Shown here in pieces: positions 26,759 through 36,096 of a stretch of 64,000 nt of DNA. A program made the translations under genes and the position numbers. Within the stretch, counting starts at the first letter, position 1. The number at the start of each line of letters is the position of its first letter. Under the pieces are notes generated by a model. That model did no database searches. It was not told the DNA's origin and saw nothing but the letters and a program-made list of their open reading frames with translations. The DNA is from Halodesulfovibrio sp. (GTDB lineage: Bacteria > Desulfobacterota > Desulfovibrionia > Desulfovibrionales > Desulfovibrionaceae), in assembly GCF_025210605.1 (NCBI RefSeq), contig NZ_JAOARI010000036.1, positions 1 through 64,000 of the forward strand, given 5' to 3'.

Positions 26759-28206
26759 TGAAAACCATTTTTTCCCAATCCGTTCCCGGTCGTTCCGCAT
26801 GTCTGCCGCCAATGCCGGAAGAACGTGCAGAACGTTTTCTTCCTAAAGAGCTTATGCGTGCCAAGCGTCCGGCGTTGCCGGAAGTAAGTGAGCTTGACGT
26901 TGTTCGCCATTTCACCAAATTAAGTACGTTTAACTACGGTGTAGATTCTAACTTTTACCCGCTCGGCTCCTGCACAATGAAATACAATCCGAAATTTACG
27001 GAGTATGTTGCAGCATTGCCGGGTTACACCACCCCTCACCCTGCTCTTGCACAGCTTCCTAAAGGCTCCCAGTACACACAGGGTTCCTTGGAAGTTATGT
27101 ACGAGACAGAAAAAATGCTTTGTGAACTTACTGGCATGGATGCTTTTACATCCCAGCCAATGGCAGGTGCTAATGGCGAGCTGACAGGCGCGCTCATTAT
27201 TGCCGCATACCACAAAGACAAGGGTAACAAAAAAACAAAAATCATATGCCCGGATGCAGCGCACGGTACGAACCCTGCTTCTGCTGTTCTTGCTGGATAC
27301 GAAGTTATCAACATTGAATCCAAAGACGGCATGGTTGACCCTGAAGCATTAGAAGCAGTCCTCGACGAGGATGTAGCAGCGGTTATGATGACATGTCCGA
27401 ACACACTCGGACTGTTTGAAAACCACCTGCCTACCATTGTAGAAAAACTGCGCAAAGTTGATGCACTTCTCTACTACGATGGCGCTAACTTTAACGCTAT
27501 CATGGGTAAAATGCGCATCGGCGATGTAGGGTTTGACGTAGTACACCTTAATGTCCACAAAACACTCGCTACTCCGCATGGCGGCGGTGGTCCGGGTGCA
27601 GGCCCTGTTGGTGTATGTGCGCGTCTGGAACCATACCTGCCGAACCATCGTCCAGCTAAAGCAGCGGACGGCACTTTCTATTTAGATACTGACAATCCTA
27701 AATCTATCGGACACATGTCACCGTTCTACGGCAGTTTTGCAGTAATGCTCAAAGCATTTGCCTACATGCTCCGTCTCGGTGGAGAAGGTCTGACCAGAGC
27801 GACTGAGCTTGCAGTACTGAACGCAAACTACATGCGTAAGCGTCTGGAAGAACACCTGCACATTCCATACAACCGCATTTGTATGCATGAATTTGTTGCA
27901 TCTGCCTGCAATCAGCAATCAGAATGCGGCGTACGCGCTCTTGATATCGCAAAAGCTCTGCTCGAAAAAGGACACCACGCACCTACTATCTACTTCCCAC
28001 TGATCGTAAAAGAGTGCATGATGTTTGAACCGACAGAAACAGAAAGTAAAGAAACTCTCGATATCTTCCTTGATGATCTTATTGAGATTCTTGAAACTTC
28101 TAAAACAGATCCTCAATCTCTCTTTGATGCCCCTCACAACACTCCTGTACGTCGGCTTGACGAAACAAAAGCAGCTCGTGAAATGGTGTTAGTAGATGAA
28201 ATATGA
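26758..28206 (+). CDS. gcvPB: glycine dehydrogenase (decarboxylating) subunit 2
   Basis: The catalytic half of the split P protein, 482 residues. PLP binds Lys 268 in VHLNVHKTLATPHGGGGPG; other blocks are YPLGSCTMKYNP and PDAAHGTNPASA. It pairs with GcvPA as an alpha2beta2 complex. Its start overlaps the gcvPA stop (TAATG) and its end overlaps lpd by 11 bp, so translation of all three is coupled. Confidence 0.97.
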   Translation: MKTIFSQSVPGRSACLPPMPEERAERFLPKELMRAKRPALPEVSELDVVRHFTKLSTFNYGVDSNFYPLGSCTMKYNPKFTEYVAALPGYTTPHPALAQLPKGSQYTQGSLEVMYETEKMLCELTGMDAFTSQPMAGANGELTGALIIAAYHKDKGNKKTKIICPDAAHGTNPASAVLAGYEVINIESKDGMVDPEALEAVLDEDVAAVMMTCPNTLGLFENHLPTIVEKLRKVDALLYYDGANFNAIMGKMRIGDVGFDVVHLNVHKTLATPHGGGGPGAGPVGVCARLEPYLPNHRPAKAADGTFYLDTDNPKSIGHMSPFYGSFAVMLKAFAYMLRLGGEGLTRATELAVLNANYMRKRLEEHLHIPYNRICMHEFVASACNQQSECGVRALDIAKALLEKGHHAPTIYFPLIVKECMMFEPTETESKETLDIFLDDLIEILETSKTDPQSLFDAPHNTPVRRLDETKAAREMVLVDEI

Positions 28207-29557
28207 TCTAATTATAGTTGGTTCCGGACCCGGTGGACTTAAAGCAGCTACCCGTGCTGCGTCTTCCGGTCTGAAAACCGCACTCATAGAAAAAGCCGAC
28301 ATTGGTGGAACATGCCTCAACTGGGGTTGTATTCCTACCAAGATGTATCTTGGCGCTACGGCTGCCAATCCGCTACTGCATACGCAGATAAAAGCAAAGT
28401 CTGCCTCAGGAAGCATTGATTTCAATCTGCCTAATATTGTGCAGAAGAAAGACCGCTTCATAAAAGGCACTCGCTCTGCCGCAGAAAAGCAATTGGTCAA
28501 TCTCGGCGTTGATATAATCAAAGGTGTTGGAGCGTTTAGTAGTCCGAAAGCTATTACTGTTACAACCGATGATGGTACAACAGAAGTTACTTTCGAAAAG
28601 CTAATCATTGCCACAGGCTCTATGCCTGCTGCATTTCCAGGGTTAGAGCCTGATGGAGATTGTGTTCTCAACTCCACCCATGCGCTTATGCTTACGGAAG
28701 CACCTGAGTCTATGATCGTTGTGGGTGCAGGAGCAATCGGGCTTGAAATGGGCGATTTCTTCAGCCGTCTTGGTGCAAAAATCACCATTGTTGAAGCGCT
28801 ACCTAACCTTGTACCAACCGAAGATCCTGACGTTGGTGATGCGTTCCGCAAAATTCTCAAACGAGAAAAGTGGGGAGTTCGCACCGGTGAAAAAGTACAG
28901 AGCGTCAAAACTGTTGACGGTAAAGCTGTGCTCACGTTTGAATCCGGTGAAACTCTTACAGCGGATAAAGCCCTTATGGCTGCTGGTCGTCAACCTGCAT
29001 CCAAAGAGCTTAACGCTGACGCAGCAGGTATTGAATGCGTGGGCGCAGGTTGGATTACAACCAACGACTATTTGCTCGCAGCAGAGAACATTTACGCCAT
29101 CGGAGACGTAAACGGACGCACACTGCTTGCACATGCAGCCGACCACCAAGCTTGCTATGCTGTCGATCATGCTGCTGGTAAAATTACTACAGCATACGAC
29201 TCTGGTCCAATGCCTGCTTGCTTCTACGGACATACAGAAGTAATGCGCGTAGGTCCAAACACCGCTGACCTGCAAAAAGCAGGGCATAAGGTAGAAACCT
29301 CTACCGCAATGCTTGTTGCAAACCCAATAGCACAGTCTTACGGTACCACTCAGGGGTTCGTAAAAGTACTATGGGTCGACAACAAAGTGCATGGTATCGT
29401 AGCAATTGGTCACGGGGTTTCTCACCTCGTAACAGCAGCAGCCATCATTGTTAAGCAACAGTGGGCACCAGAAGATGTACATTCCATCATATGGGCACAC
29501 CCAACGCTTGATGAAGCGCTGGAAATGGCGCTAGTTGCTCCACGTAACCCTGCATAA
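28196..29557 (+). CDS. lpdA: dihydrolipoyl dehydrogenase (L protein)
   Basis: An FAD-dependent disulfide oxidoreductase that reoxidises dihydrolipoyl-GcvH with NAD+. The 453 residues contain the FAD site IIVGSGPGGLKAA, the redox-active disulfide GGTCLNWGCIPTK (Cys 40/45), the NAD site VVGAGAIGLEMG, AIGDVNG near 305, and the C-terminal catalytic HAHPTLDE-like region (IWAHPTLDEALE). It overlaps gcvPB by 11 bp and ends at a strong terminator. Operon position suggests a dedicated glycine-cleavage L protein. Confidence 0.95.
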   Translation: MKYDLIIVGSGPGGLKAATRAASSGLKTALIEKADIGGTCLNWGCIPTKMYLGATAANPLLHTQIKAKSASGSIDFNLPNIVQKKDRFIKGTRSAAEKQLVNLGVDIIKGVGAFSSPKAITVTTDDGTTEVTFEKLIIATGSMPAAFPGLEPDGDCVLNSTHALMLTEAPESMIVVGAGAIGLEMGDFFSRLGAKITIVEALPNLVPTEDPDVGDAFRKILKREKWGVRTGEKVQSVKTVDGKAVLTFESGETLTADKALMAAGRQPASKELNADAAGIECVGAGWITTNDYLLAAENIYAIGDVNGRTLLAHAADHQACYAVDHAAGKITTAYDSGPMPACFYGHTEVMRVGPNTADLQKAGHKVETSTAMLVANPIAQSYGTTQGFVKVLWVDNKVHGIVAIGHGVSHLVTAAAIIVKQQWAPEDVHSIIWAHPTLDEALEMALVAPRNPA

Positions 29558-29571
29558 TCTTAGATCACACA

Positions 29572-29602
29572 AAAGACCGCCTCACAGAGGCGGTCTTTTT
29601 TT
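29572..29602 (+). terminator. gcv operon terminator
   Basis: GACCGCCTC (29575-29583) pairs with GAGGCGGTC (29587-29595) through a 3-nt loop, followed by seven Ts. Confidence 0.93.
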
Positions 29603-29782
29603 GACTTCACGTTTCCACTCTAGTTAAAACGTACTAATTTTTTTCCATCCACTCACCCACGCTTTGTACTTAAAATCGAATCACTACCCCTGCTCCCTCT
29701 ATATTCCTATAACTTCATCTGTTACAACAAGTTGCCACAATCATAGCGGTAACAATCATTAGCGCAAATAAGGAGTTCTTTG

Positions 29783-30319
29783 ATGAACATCACAATACGA
29801 GAAACACAGCACAGCGACCTTACCGAAATTATGCGTGTTGAAGAGGAAGCATTTGGCTCCAAAATAGAAGCAGAGCTAGTACAAAATTTATTAAATGACC
29901 AAACAGCAGAGCCACGCCTTTCATTATTAGCTTTTGATGGCGAAAACGCTGTAGGGCACATCTTGTTTACAGCCATTACGATTGGGGAATCGACCGTAAA
30001 AGCATCAATTCTAGCGCCTCTGGCTGTTACACCTGAAGCTCAAAAGCAAGGAATCGGCGGTAAGCTTATTAAGGCTGGGTTAGCGCAGCTGAAAGCACAA
30101 GGCGTGAGCATTGTTTTAGTATTAGGGCATCCAGAGTATTACACTCGATACGGCTTTTCCCCTGTGTACCCTCACCCTATTAATGCACCATATCCTATTC
30201 CTGAAGAACACAGGGATGCATGGATGATGCATGTACTTGATGACACCGACCTGAGCAGCATAGCAGGAACAGTCACTGTTTCTGACGAGTTAGGCAAACC
30301 TGAATACTGGCAAGAATAG
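29783..30319 (+). CDS. GNAT N-acetyltransferase (YhbS-like)
   Basis: A 178-residue GCN5-related acetyltransferase. The acetyl-CoA loop is visible as LAPLAVTPEAQKQGIGGKLIKAGL, followed by VLVLGHPEYYTRYGFSPVYPH, the pattern of the YhbS subgroup. The substrate is unknown. The ATG at 29783 lies seven bases after AAGGAG; the TTG before it is rejected. A 12-bp hairpin follows the gene but its T-tract is displaced. It forms a monocistronic unit. Confidence 0.88.
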   Translation: MNITIRETQHSDLTEIMRVEEEAFGSKIEAELVQNLLNDQTAEPRLSLLAFDGENAVGHILFTAITIGESTVKASILAPLAVTPEAQKQGIGGKLIKAGLAQLKAQGVSIVLVLGHPEYYTRYGFSPVYPHPINAPYPIPEEHRDAWMMHVLDDTDLSSIAGTVTVSDELGKPEYWQE

Positions 30320-30341
30320 TAAAAAGTCACTCGTAAAACAC

Positions 30342-30394
30342 ACATGCCTCTTTTCAAAATACTCTGAAAGAGGCATGTTCAGCAGATTTTTTCC
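30342..30394 (+). terminator. weak terminator after GNAT gene
   Basis: ACATGCCTCTTT (30342-30353) pairs perfectly with AAAGAGGCATGT (30367-30378). A T6 run comes only ten bases later, so termination efficiency is uncertain. Confidence 0.55.
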
Positions 30395-30814
30395 CGTCCC
30401 ACTCCCTACAAAATACCGCCTTGCAGAACATCTAGAGGATATTACGGATATACTCCGTCTACAGTACAAAAGCAGTAATTTGTCTTTGTATTACAATACG
30501 TCAAATTCTAGATCACATCACTACTCTATCTACATGTAATAATTCTCGAAAAAAACGCAAAAAACACTTACAGAAATATAATACTCTTTAACTATGCAAT
30601 ATTTGTATGAATATAGACTGTAGAAATGGAAAAATCCGCATCAAATCATCGTTTTTTACATCATGTTACTTTTGTTAATTGAATTATTCTTATGAAAATA
30701 AGCACATAGTTTCATAAACATCCTTGTCGCGCTCCTCTGGTTGCCATATATTACATCTTGACCACGCATAATTTGACCTAAACCAGAAAACTATACTAGC
30801 CGGAGGGGACCAGT
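30395..30814. other. intergenic region with inverted repeat
   Basis: There is no gene. A perfect 8-bp inverted repeat, TTATGAAA (30690-30697) with TTTCATAA (30710-30717), lies about 100 bp upstream of the VWA-OmpA gene and could be an operator. CTCCTCTGG (30732-30740) could pair, with two G-U pairs, to the ribosome-binding segment CCGGAGGGG (30800-30808). Confidence 0.45.
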
Positions 30815-31828
30815 ATGACGATTAAGAGAACATTGCTTATCGCGCTTTCTCTTGTGTTGTTTGCGACATCCGTAGTCCAGGCGCAAGAGTACATCCTTCA
30901 ACCTAAAGTTGCCAGTTTCAACTTCCTTATTGACGACTCTGGCTCCATGATGATGCACGAAGCGCAAACAGGAGTTAAAAAGATCGTCCTTGCAAAACGA
31001 GTAATGCAGATGATCAACCAAGCGATGCCACCATTTGGTTGTATGATGGCAGCAGCGCAAACTTTTACTCCTTTCCAGCCAATTGTCGGCTACGGACCTT
31101 ATGATCCTGCAGTAATGGCAAAAGCTATTAACTCCATTACTACAGATAAAGAGATCCGCGCACGCTGGACAAGAATTGGTGAAGCATTCCAACTGCTCAC
31201 ACCAATGGCAACTCAGATGGCGCCTAAGAGTGCTGTAGTTATCGCAACTGACGGTGTTAACAACATGGGTCCAGACCCAATTGAATCCCTGATGGGCTTC
31301 TACAATGCTAACCCGCAGACCTGCGTACACTTCATCTCTTTTGCTGACACTGCGGAAGGAAGCAGAACAATTATGGAGATGTTCAACCTCAACACTTGCT
31401 CAGTAATGGCAGACGGTAAAGCACTGCTTAACGACCCTGTTGCATTCAACGAGTTCATGGTTGACGTATTCTACACTCCTACTGAAGTTGTTGACGAAGT
31501 CATGGTAATTGACAACGTGCTCTTCAAGTTCGATTCCTCTAAAATTCTTCCTGCAGCACGTCCTATCTTAGATGAAGCAGCACGCCTCATTATGTGCGGT
31601 CAGACTTGCACCACTGTTATCGGCCACACCGATTCCATTGGTACACCAGAATACAACATGGGTCTGTCACTCCGCCGTGCAGCCTCCGTACGCAACTACC
31701 TCATTAAGAAAGGCGTACCGGCTGACCGTATCAAAGTGATCGGTAAAGGCGAATTCGACCCTGAATTCTCAAACGATACAGCAGAAGGACGCAGACACAA
31801 CCGTCGCGTAAACATCCTGCTTAACTAG
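30815..31828 (+). CDS. exported VWA-OmpA protein
   Basis: A 337-residue envelope protein. A signal peptide (about 1-23, ending VVQA) is followed by a von Willebrand A-like domain with a MIDAS motif, LIDDSGSM (Asp 40, Ser 42, Ser 44), and VVIATDGVNNMG. A C-terminal OmpA domain (about 220-337) has the peptidoglycan-binding pattern GHTDSIGTPEYNMGLSLRRAASVRNYL and RRVNILLN. It likely sits in the periplasm, holding peptidoglycan through OmpA and a partner through the metal-dependent VWA site. Its strong start follows GGAGGGG. Confidence 0.88.
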   Translation: MTIKRTLLIALSLVLFATSVVQAQEYILQPKVASFNFLIDDSGSMMMHEAQTGVKKIVLAKRVMQMINQAMPPFGCMMAAAQTFTPFQPIVGYGPYDPAVMAKAINSITTDKEIRARWTRIGEAFQLLTPMATQMAPKSAVVIATDGVNNMGPDPIESLMGFYNANPQTCVHFISFADTAEGSRTIMEMFNLNTCSVMADGKALLNDPVAFNEFMVDVFYTPTEVVDEVMVIDNVLFKFDSSKILPAARPILDEAARLIMCGQTCTTVIGHTDSIGTPEYNMGLSLRRAASVRNYLIKKGVPADRIKVIGKGEFDPEFSNDTAEGRRHNRRVNILLN

Positions 31829-31841
31829 TACATAAAACAAG

Positions 31842-31870
31842 TGCCCGGCAGCTCAGGCTGTCGGGCATTT
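31842..31870 (+). terminator. terminator after VWA-OmpA gene
   Basis: TGCCCGGCAGC (31842-31852) pairs with GCTGTCGGGCA (31857-31867), including one G-U, then TTTC. Confidence 0.75.
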
Positions 31871-31973
31871 CTGTGCGTCTAACTTAAAATGGCAACACCC
31901 TCAGCAGTTGGCCCCTGTAAATTACCAACATCAGCTACATTCGGTTTTGTCACCTAATCTTCAGGAGATTTTC

Positions 31974-32384
31974 ATGAAAAAGATTCTGGTTTTGTTCGTT
32001 ATTGCGTGTGTTACATGTTTACTCAGCACTCCATCCAGCGCTATCACTCAGGAAGAATTAGAAAGCACATTACGCGTTCACGCAGCAAATAATCTCGACA
32101 GCATGTGCAAACAGATGCCGAACTGCGGTGGTAAAGTTGAAACAGAAAAGAAAACAAACGGTCAGTGGGCTCGCTCCTACTGCGACTTGAGAAAAGACAC
32201 CATTCAAGTTGCTGTGCATCAAGTTAAAGAAACAGGAGCGTATGTCGGCGTTATCAAATACGTTAAAGTAAAATATGAGGCTGTCGGCGATTCAAAAGAA
32301 TCTGCAATGCAACAGCCTTTCCGCGTGGTTCAACGAAACCGCATTACTAAAATTCGTCAATATAAGAACGGACACTGGGAATAG
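31974..32384 (+). CDS. small exported protein of unknown function
   Basis: A 136-residue protein with a signal peptide (about 1-23, ending STPSSA). The mature part is about 113 residues with three Cys (LDSMCKQMPNCGG and SYCDLRK) and a basic C-terminus (VVQRNRITKIRQYKNGHWE). It lies downstream of the VWA-OmpA gene, with a terminator between, so linkage is only positional. The start at 31974 has AGGAG seven bases upstream; an upstream in-frame extension lacks a signal-peptide-like start. I do not recognise a family. Confidence 0.72.
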   Translation: MKKILVLFVIACVTCLLSTPSSAITQEELESTLRVHAANNLDSMCKQMPNCGGKVETEKKTNGQWARSYCDLRKDTIQVAVHQVKETGAYVGVIKYVKVKYEAVGDSKESAMQQPFRVVQRNRITKIRQYKNGHWE

Positions 32385-32490
32385 AGAATAGCCACGCATC
32401 GAAGCGACATGACACTGATCGCGCCCTCTGTCGACTGAGACCTGGCACCAACGCTTTTCGATGCTTCTCTTCCCACCCTATTACACACTA

Positions 32491-32526
32491 AAAAAGACCT
32501 GATACATTTCGTATCAGGTCTTTTTT
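32491..32526. terminator. bidirectional terminator
   Basis: GACCTGATAC (32496-32505) pairs with GTATCAGGTC (32511-32520), flanked by A5 and T6. It lies between the convergent 31974 gene and the sigma54 regulator gene. Its stem resembles the hairpin at 40584. Confidence 0.92.
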
Positions 32527-32556
32527 ATAACTTTTTTTGACAATCCAAAAATATCT

Positions 32557-34158
32557 TTAGCTTCGCTTGGTCAACCCATACTTACGCAATTTGTACTGGA
32601 GCGTACGGCGACTGATACCAAGTGCATCAGCTGTGCGCTCCCTGTGTCCACCATTAGCATTCAATGCTTCAATCAATGCCTGACGTTCAGCGTCATCCAA
32701 GGTTTTCGGGCGGGAAATAGTACGATTTCCGACACCAGCCTGTGGCGGCATAGGTGCTCCCTGCCTGCTATATCCTTGCTGCATGCCATAATTTGATTGA
32801 CTATTGTACCCGCTCTGCCCACCAAAATCTGTACGGTTAAAGTCAGTAGGTGCAGAATAATTATTTTGTCCGGTGGAATAATCAACTCCAGACGGAGCAG
32901 TAAAACTTTGCGCAGAATACGATGATCCCGCTGCCATTGATTCTGCCTGACCATATTGCGGTTGCTGAACAGGTTCAGGCGGAGCCGTAAGTAACGGCGG
33001 CAACGATTCTACATTAAGAATTTCCGAACGGGACAAAATAAGTGCACGCTCCAGCACATTCTCAAGCTCACGAACGTTACCCGGCCACGGATGCATGGTA
33101 AGCTTCTGCATAAAATCAGGGCTGACACCTCGCACGCTCTTACGGTTTTTCCGTCCCAGTTTGTCGAGGAGCCTGCTGACAAGCAGTGGAAGATCCTCAA
33201 GACGCTCACGCAGAGGAGGTGAGATGATTTCGAGAACATTAAGGCGGAAATATAAGTCTTCTCTAAACTCGCCTCTTGCCACAGATTCCCGTAAATTACG
33301 GTTTGTCGCAGCAATAATACGTACATCCACTTCAACAGGCTTTACCGCACCAAGCGGTTCAACCACACGTTCCTGCAAGGCACGCAACAATTTTGCCTGA
33401 AGTTCAATCGGCATTTCACCGACCTCATCAAGAAATAATGTTCCACCTTTTGCAAGCTGGAAGCGCCCAGGCTTATCCTTTACCGCTCCCGTAAAAGCAC
33501 CACGAACATAGCCGAACAATTCACTTTCCAGCAAATTGCCCGGTAACGCAGCGCAGTTGACCTTTACCATTGGAAACGCCGCACGGTTGCTCCGCTCGTG
33601 CAAGGCTTCTGCAATAAGCTCTTTCCCTGTACCGGATTCACCCATTACAAGCACGGTTGCTTCTGTAGGGCCTACCTGACGGATAAGCTCAAGCATATCC
33701 TGCATAGCAGCGCAGCCACCGATGATTTTTTCTGATGGATCATTCCCAATAAATTTTTTGCGTAAATTATCGTTTTCAGCCAGCAGCCTGCCATGTGTGT
33801 AGGCTTTTTCAAGCACAGCAATAAGTTCATCATTATCAGCAGGCTTACTCAGGTAATCAAATGCACCGCGCTTCATAGCTTCTACCGCCGACCCTACAGT
33901 TCCAAAAGCGGTAAGCATAATAACAGGAAGATTAGGATATTTTTCCTGAATTATTGCCAGAGTCTCACTACCGTCAATACCAGTCATTCGCATATCTAAG
34001 AGAACAACATTCACATTGTGGGATGCAAGATGCTCAATACCAGCTTCACCGGAGCTTGCCTCCGCAACGCTCCATCCAGCATCTTCCACAACAGCGCGCA
34101 CCATCATTCGCAGCGCCGGTTCATCATCAATAACTAACAATTGCTTATTATATGACAT
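32557..34158 (-). CDS. sigma54-dependent NtrC-family response regulator
   Basis: A 533-residue transcriptional activator. Receiver at about 1-125 (Asp 55 in LLDMRM); AAA+ domain about 145-385 with Walker A GESGTGKE, the sigma54-contacting GAFTGA (about 220) and FLDEVGEMP. A Fis-type helix-turn-helix ends the protein (RTADALGISRRTLQYKLRKYGL). Between AAA+ and HTH lies an unusually long, roughly 90-residue low-complexity linker (about 392-483) rich in Gln, Ser, Tyr, Gly, Asn and Pro. The start overlaps the 3' end of the histidine kinase gene by 11 bp and follows GAGGA, so it is the cognate regulator. The target genes are unknown. Confidence 0.95.
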   Translation of the reverse strand: MSYNKQLLVIDDEPALRMMVRAVVEDAGWSVAEASSGEAGIEHLASHNVNVVLLDMRMTGIDGSETLAIIQEKYPNLPVIMLTAFGTVGSAVEAMKRGAFDYLSKPADNDELIAVLEKAYTHGRLLAENDNLRKKFIGNDPSEKIIGGCAAMQDMLELIRQVGPTEATVLVMGESGTGKELIAEALHERSNRAAFPMVKVNCAALPGNLLESELFGYVRGAFTGAVKDKPGRFQLAKGGTLFLDEVGEMPIELQAKLLRALQERVVEPLGAVKPVEVDVRIIAATNRNLRESVARGEFREDLYFRLNVLEIISPPLRERLEDLPLLVSRLLDKLGRKNRKSVRGVSPDFMQKLTMHPWPGNVRELENVLERALILSRSEILNVESLPPLLTAPPEPVQQPQYGQAESMAAGSSYSAQSFTAPSGVDYSTGQNNYSAPTDFNRTDFGGQSGYNSQSNYGMQQGYSRQGAPMPPQAGVGNRTISRPKTLDDAERQALIEALNANGGHRERTADALGISRRTLQYKLRKYGLTKRS

Positions 34159-35848
34159 ACTGTTCCTCATCTTCCACGTCGGGGAAAAAGAGTGCAATGG
34201 TGCAACCGCGTCCGGCATTTGATTCAATTAATGCCTTACCTTCGTGCTCCATCATTGTTTTATGTACCAGCGCAAGCCCAAGACCAGTGCCTTTTGACTT
34301 CGTGGTGAAAAACGGCTCAAACGCCTGATCTATCTGCTGCTTTTTCATACCTGGACCATTGTCCCGAACAAAAATCCATACACCGTCTTCACCATATGCA
34401 GACGCAATATGAATATGCTTGCTCTCAATGTCCGAGGCATCCAGCGCATCCAGACTATTTAACATTAAATTAATAAGTGTCTGCTTCAATAAATCAGCAT
34501 CCGCCTGCACATACGGAGATTCTAGGCTTACCTCAAACTGTACGTTTTTGCCTTCCAAATCGAACCGCAGCAAGTTGCTGATACCTTCAGCAAGTTCGAT
34601 AAGATCAACTTCTTCTTTTTGCACAGCACGAGGGCGAGAAAGATACAACAAATCAGTGATAACTCGGTTCAGCCTGTCAGCTTCCGTAATCATTGTTTGC
34701 GCGTACGTTTCATCCGGTTCGCTGCCTTTAAATTTTTTCGCAAAATATTGAGCAAACCCACGCAGCGCACTCAGTGGATTTCGAATTTCATGCGCCATGC
34801 CCGCTGCAATTGTACCCAGCGCAGCCATTTTTTCGGCATCTTGTAGACTTTTTTCCAACTCACGGAATCGTGTTCGATCACGAACAAGTACAAGGCGCGA
34901 CCCTGCTTCTTTATGTTCTTTAAGTGGTACAGAAAGAATCTCCAGATGCGTTCCCTGAACAGTGACCTGCTCCCAGTTAGCATTGGAATCTTCCGGCAAA
35001 TTTTTGAAGCAGTTGGCTAAATCTTCCGGCAACGCGGAAACAGATAATCCGGCGAGTCCGCTACCTTTTGCTTTAAACACATCATGTGCCGCAGGGTTTG
35101 CTGCTCTAATTACGTTATCTGGACTGACAATTAGAAGTCCGTCCGGCAGATTATCCAGCAAGCGAGCCTGAAAACGCTCAAGCTGCAACGCTTTGCCAGC
35201 AAGCTCGCGTCGTTTAAGCAGAGCCATAGCAAGCGCCCATGTAAAAATCGCAGCTACGAGAATATAAGCAGCCTGAAACAAAGCGTTTTGCTTAAACCCT
35301 TTGTACACTGCAAAGTGCTTGGTCATATCCAGACCAACTACAAGAAATGTATTTTTAGAAGGCACATCAGGCTCAAGCGAATGTACATCTAACCCTTTGC
35401 TATGCTTTGCATAAACATACACACGGTGTTTTCCGAATTTAGCAATCCCATTCCATGTGCCAGTCTGCACCATTGTCGGAATTGCTTGTTGTGGAAAAAG
35501 GATACTATTTGCTGCTCCGCCTTCAAGCGATGAAAGGATTTGTCCGCCTTTTTCATCAAGCAGACCTACAAACATTACTTCTCCGCTTTTTTGAAGCTCG
35601 CGGAAGAACTTAGCAGTGCTTGGCAAACCAGCTACTTGCCCATTTTGTGTCAAGATACCAGTGCGCAACGAAATATCAACAGATTGGAGCACAGAACGCG
35701 CTGTAAGCTGAAGGTGCTGTAACCGCGCCTCTTCCTGCTGCCGTAATGTTTGTCCTGTTGAAACAATGAGCGAAAGCCCGATGGTAATCAATGTTACAAT
35801 CGCAATAATAATCGTGCTTCGCTCTTTACTTAAATCAGCAATTTCCAT
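34148..35848 (-). CDS. membrane histidine kinase with PAS domain
   Basis: A 566-residue sensor kinase. TM1 (about 13-30), a periplasmic sensor region (about 31-189), TM2 (about 190-211), PAS (about 227-325, LLDNLPDGLLIVSPDN), HisKA with His about 353 in GMAHEIRNPLSAL, then HATPase (LMLNSLDALD, VRDNGPGM, TKSKGTGLGLAL). The arrangement resembles ZraS/HydH-type kinases that partner sigma54 regulators. I chose the ATG at 35848, after AGGA; upstream residues are not family-like. It overlaps the downstream regulator gene and probably phosphorylates it. The signal is unknown. Confidence 0.94.
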   Translation of the reverse strand: MEIADLSKERSTIIIAIVTLITIGLSLIVSTGQTLRQQEEARLQHLQLTARSVLQSVDISLRTGILTQNGQVAGLPSTAKFFRELQKSGEVMFVGLLDEKGGQILSSLEGGAANSILFPQQAIPTMVQTGTWNGIAKFGKHRVYVYAKHSKGLDVHSLEPDVPSKNTFLVVGLDMTKHFAVYKGFKQNALFQAAYILVAAIFTWALAMALLKRRELAGKALQLERFQARLLDNLPDGLLIVSPDNVIRAANPAAHDVFKAKGSGLAGLSVSALPEDLANCFKNLPEDSNANWEQVTVQGTHLEILSVPLKEHKEAGSRLVLVRDRTRFRELEKSLQDAEKMAALGTIAAGMAHEIRNPLSALRGFAQYFAKKFKGSEPDETYAQTMITEADRLNRVITDLLYLSRPRAVQKEEVDLIELAEGISNLLRFDLEGKNVQFEVSLESPYVQADADLLKQTLINLMLNSLDALDASDIESKHIHIASAYGEDGVWIFVRDNGPGMKKQQIDQAFEPFFTTKSKGTGLGLALVHKTMMEHEGKALIESNAGRGCTIALFFPDVEDEEQYVI

Positions 35849-35995
35849 GTAAATCCTAATCTCGTCAAAATAGAAGGGAACTGGAGCAATACACTTGCGC
35901 CCGAGCATCTGCTACGCATTTATGAAAAAGTCATGCCAAAGTGACTTTTTTTGCACAAGTGCAGTCATCCCTGCAAGTTATTACACATTTCGTAT

Positions 35996-36031
35996 AATAA
36001 AAAAGGTCTTCAACCATAACGGTTGAAGACC
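35996..36031 (-). terminator. AsmA-like gene terminator
   Basis: GGTCTTCAACC (36005-36015) and GGTTGAAGACC (36021-36031) form an 11-bp stem; a T-run follows on the minus strand. It lies between the AsmA-like gene and the kinase gene. Confidence 0.9.
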
Positions 36032-36052
36032 AATGTGCATTTTATATCACAT

Positions 36053-36073
36053 TTGCACAAGTTTTTTGTGCAA
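36053..36073. repeat. TTGCACAA hairpin
   Basis: TTGCACAA (36053-36060) and TTGTGCAA (36066-36073) form a perfect 8-bp stem. TTGCACAA-like segments also occur at about 35951 and 36090. Confidence 0.5.
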
Positions 36074-36096
36074 TCAACTGCACAACAAACTTGCAC

